A DNA stretch of 6,352 nt from Pseudomonadales bacterium (GTDB taxonomy: Bacteria > Pseudomonadota > Gammaproteobacteria > Pseudomonadales > JAHEIH01): positions 1 to 6,352 of the forward strand of contig JALRIU010000184.1 in the NCBI GenBank assembly GCA_023255355.1, written 5' to 3'. Shown here one piece after another: positions 4,486 through 6,352 of the stretch (position 1 is the stretch's first letter; each line of letters starts with the position of its first letter). The position numbers were made by a program, and so were the translations under genes. The notes beneath the pieces were generated by a model. It saw only the letters and a program-made list of their open reading frames with translations. It was not told where the DNA came from and did no database searches.

Positions 4486-5917
4486 CCTCAGAGCCTGGTT
4501 GGTCTTGTTGATCTTTAATACGTGCCCAACATAATGCAGATACGGCAATACTGATTGCGCTGATGATAAATACAATACTCTTGTCATCAGCGCGGCTAAT
4601 CATTAAGCCAATGCCCAAGCTCGTCACGAGTTGAGGTAATACTACTGAAAGGTTAAACAGCCCCATGAATAGGCCCATTTGGCCCTGATTGATTCGCACC
4701 GACATGATCGCAAACGGCAGTGAAACAATAGCACCCCAGCCGATACCCACGATAGCCATCAATAAATAAAGTGTTAGTGGCGATGTAGCAAATTGTGAGA
4801 TGCCAAAATACCCCAACGCCATAATGCTGATGCTCAAGGTATGGGTTTTAACTCGTCCTAAACGCTCGCTGATAGGCTCCAACACGAAAGCAGGTAGTAT
4901 GGCTGACACTGCACTGAGTACTAAAAACGCCAGTGAAATTGTGCGGCCCAACTCTGCATCGTCAAGGTCGGGCATGGCAAATTGAAGATAGGCAAACATA
5001 TAGACAAACATGGTTTGCACGCCAATCCAACTGAAGGAGTGCGCGGCAATGACTTTTTTAAAGCTATTTATGCCTGCCTGTTGTTCACTCTCTTCATCCT
5101 TGGCAAATAGTGCTTTGCCTACAAGTAGCAACGTTAAAACAAGGCAAAATATTTCCATGGCGTAATTTTCTACTTCGATACTAGCTAGTCGTAAACCCAT
5201 GGCATAAATGTCGTAAAGTAAAAAACCCCACAGTGGTTGGATGTAATTGAGAATTTCAACCAAAGAAGCCTTAGTTTGCGGTGTGGTTTCGTCTTCGCCA
5301 TCTAAATACTTGGGCTCTTCAATAAAGAAGGGCGGTATGAGAGAAAACGCCAACACAATGATGACACCTACATAGATCAAGGCATAGTTATCCCAAATGG
5401 CGCCGATGGCATAGGCAAGCACCCCAAACGAGCCTGAAATTGTTTGCATCCAAGTATAGCCCTTGGTGCGGGCATGTCCTTTGGGCGTGACATCGGCAAT
5501 GATGGCGCGCGTTGGGTTAAAACTAATGTTGATGGCCAAATCGAGGGTGAGTGCAATCGCGATAGCAACTCCCATAATTCCGCCTATCCCCATCGAGGAA
5601 GAAATGACGTCGATGTTGGGTAGGGCAAGTAACATTAACGCCGCTAGAACACCGCCAATCAATATGAAAGGACGGCGACGGCCATGCCACAACCAAACAT
5701 TGTCGCTGATAATGCCGATTAACACCTGGCCAATAATGCCCGCTAGTGGCCCGGCCGCCCACACCAAACCTACATCATGAATATCGAGGCCATATTGGGT
5801 GGTGAGAATCCAACTAAGGGCGGAGATTTGCACGCTAAGCGCAAAGCCCATGGCAGTTGATGGCAAGCTAAGTAAGGCGTAAAAAGGCGCGGATAATTGT
5901 CGTTGGCTGTTAAGCAT
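4463..5917 (-). CDS. MFS transporter, SLC45/sucrose-proton symporter-like
   Basis: This is a 484-residue inner-membrane permease with twelve hydrophobic segments in two six-helix halves. SDNVWLWHGRRRPF (71-84), between helices 2 and 3, carries the GRRRPF signature of plant sucrose transporters and SLC45. NPTRAIIADVTP (134-145) fits their PxRALLAD motif, and GWGAIVSLPFAIMS (393-406) their WxxxxxxPFAxxS segment. The likely activity is proton-coupled uptake of a di- or oligosaccharide such as sucrose or maltose, but no sugar hydrolase is in the window. The central region between helices 6 and 7 (about 200-295) is long. It contains two extra hydrophobic stretches (about 225-243 and 252-270) separated by charged residues, so the helix count could be 14. 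ATG at 5917 is fixed by an in-frame stop two codons upstream, although its ribosome site is poor. The 3' end runs antisense into the LysR gene. Confidence 0.88.
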   Translation of the reverse strand: MLNSQRQLSAPFYALLSLPSTAMGFALSVQISALSWILTTQYGLDIHDVGLVWAAGPLAGIIGQVLIGIISDNVWLWHGRRRPFILIGGVLAALMLLALPNIDVISSSMGIGGIMGVAIAIALTLDLAINISFNPTRAIIADVTPKGHARTKGYTWMQTISGSFGVLAYAIGAIWDNYALIYVGVIIVLAFSLIPPFFIEEPKYLDGEDETTPQTKASLVEILNYIQPLWGFLLYDIYAMGLRLASIEVENYAMEIFCLVLTLLLVGKALFAKDEESEQQAGINSFKKVIAAHSFSWIGVQTMFVYMFAYLQFAMPDLDDAELGRTISLAFLVLSAVSAILPAFVLEPISERLGRVKTHTLSISIMALGYFGISQFATSPLTLYLLMAIVGIGWGAIVSLPFAIMSVRINQGQMGLFMGLFNLSVVLPQLVTSLGIGLMISRADDKSIVFIISAISIAVSALCWARIKDQQDQPGSEAKFSSGH

Positions 5918-5943
5918 CGTTTAGAGGCACTTATTGAAAAAAG

Positions 5944-5973
5944 ATTAAATTAACAAAGATTGTGTTTTGATAA
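5944..5973 (-). promoter_or_regulatory. Candidate promoter for the MFS transporter gene
   Basis: On the minus strand, TTATCA (5973-5968), an 18-base spacer, and TTTAAT (5949-5944) match four of six and five of six consensus bases. Transcription would start near 5937, about 20 bases before the ATG. The 87-base gap after coaE is A+T-rich, so the match may be chance. Read-through from coaE is also possible, since no strong terminator lies between the genes. Confidence 0.3.
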
Positions 5974-6004
5974 AAGTCTTCTGAAGAAGTTTGGGAAAGC
6001 AGTA

Positions 6005-6352
6005 TTAGTCTTTATTTTGTTGAGCAAGGGTCAAATATTGTTCATGCATAGTATCGACTTGTTGGTATAGCGATGCTAAATCACCGTCATTAGTTACCAC
6101 ATCATCTGCTGCATCTAAACGTTGTTCACGTGGCATTTGGCTGGCAATAATCGACTTTATTAGTTCAGGGGTATTGTTATCTCTAGCGCTCGCTCTGGAT
6201 ATTTGAACGTCAACCGGCACATCAACCACTAAAATGCGATCACAGCGTTGTCGTTGATTAGTTTCGAGTAATAGCGGTGAAACCAAAATTACATAGGGGC
6301 TTTTGGCATTGTGGATTTGGCGATCAATTTCTGCGCCGATGAGAGGGTGTAA
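6005..6352 (-). CDS. coaE: Dephospho-CoA kinase, C-terminal part (N-terminus off the window)
   Basis: The last 115 codons of CoaE are visible, open to the right edge and ending in TAA at 6007-6005. CoaE phosphorylates the 3'-hydroxyl of the ribose in dephospho-CoA, the final step of coenzyme A synthesis, in the cytosol. The fragment begins with LHPLIGAEI, then PYVILVSPLLLE (19-30), RILVVDVPVDVQISR (39-53), the RDN of the lid region (58-60), and MPREQRLDAADDVVTNDG (73-90). Each has a direct counterpart in E. coli CoaE at the same spacing. The ATP-binding P-loop lies in the missing N-terminal part. The last 25 residues form the usual helical tail. The transporter gene follows 87 bases downstream on the same strand. 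Confidence 0.95.
   Translation of the reverse strand, partial: LHPLIGAEIDRQIHNAKSPYVILVSPLLLETNQRQRCDRILVVDVPVDVQISRASARDNNTPELIKSIIASQMPREQRLDAADDVVTNDGDLASLYQQVDTMHEQYLTLAQQNKD

Noticed and set aside
5377..5780. Several open frames on both strands inside the transporter gene
   Set aside because: They are alternate-frame shadows of a well-conserved MFS coding sequence.
5978..5989. CTTC-TGAA-GAAG hairpin between coaE and the transporter as a terminator
   Set aside because: It has only a four-base-pair stem and is followed on the minus strand by ACTTTTA, too weak to call.
1..6352. CRISPR array, tRNA, insertion sequence or attachment site
   Set aside because: I found no spaced direct repeats, cloverleaf sequence, transposase or terminal inverted repeats on reading both strands.

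Overview
This window looks like chromosomal housekeeping and accessory DNA from a free-living, probably marine, gammaproteobacterium. The evidence is a CoaE that matches the enterobacterial family motif for motif, a Blc-type outer-membrane lipocalin, and a lipoprotein signal. G+C is moderate and gene packing is dense, with several abutting or overlapping gene ends. I see no mobile element, CRISPR array, tRNA, rRNA or phage gene.

Layout. (1) 1-773, minus: the N-terminal 257 residues of a renalase-like FAD-dependent oxidoreductase, whose 3' end lies outside the window. (2) 867-2661, plus: a tight three-gene operon, divergent from the first gene, encoding a TIGR01777/YfcH-type nucleotide-sugar-epimerase-like protein, a Blc lipocalin lipoprotein and a short single-domain CbiX/SirB-type chelatase. 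(3) 2662-3195, minus: a secreted SYLF/Ysc84-domain protein. Its stop codon abuts the chelatase stop codon in a shared TGATCA palindrome. (4) 3196-3513: an intergenic region that is not empty. It holds a 20-codon minus-strand gene (3346-3408) with a near-perfect Shine-Dalgarno sequence, a plausible promoter and a textbook intrinsic terminator. The gene is divergent from a LysR regulator. (5) 3514-4485, plus: a NodD/NahR/LinR-like LysR-type regulator. Its 3' end overlaps the next, convergent gene by 23 bp. (6) 4463-5917, minus: an SLC45/sucrose-porter-like MFS transporter. (7) 6005-6352, minus: the C-terminal 115 residues of dephospho-CoA kinase, CoaE.

How the genes may work together. The oxidoreductase, epimerase-like protein and lipocalin form a divergent block with a plausible membrane or redox-stress theme; this is inference from families. 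The regulator sits between a divergent micropeptide gene and a convergent transporter gene. The interleaved candidate promoters at 3446-3486 make the micropeptide the simplest candidate target of the LysR protein. The transporter may be a second target or an unrelated neighbour.

The micropeptide gene is the most novel element. It is a complete transcription unit of about 150 nt encoding a hydrophobic 20-residue peptide of no family I recognise.
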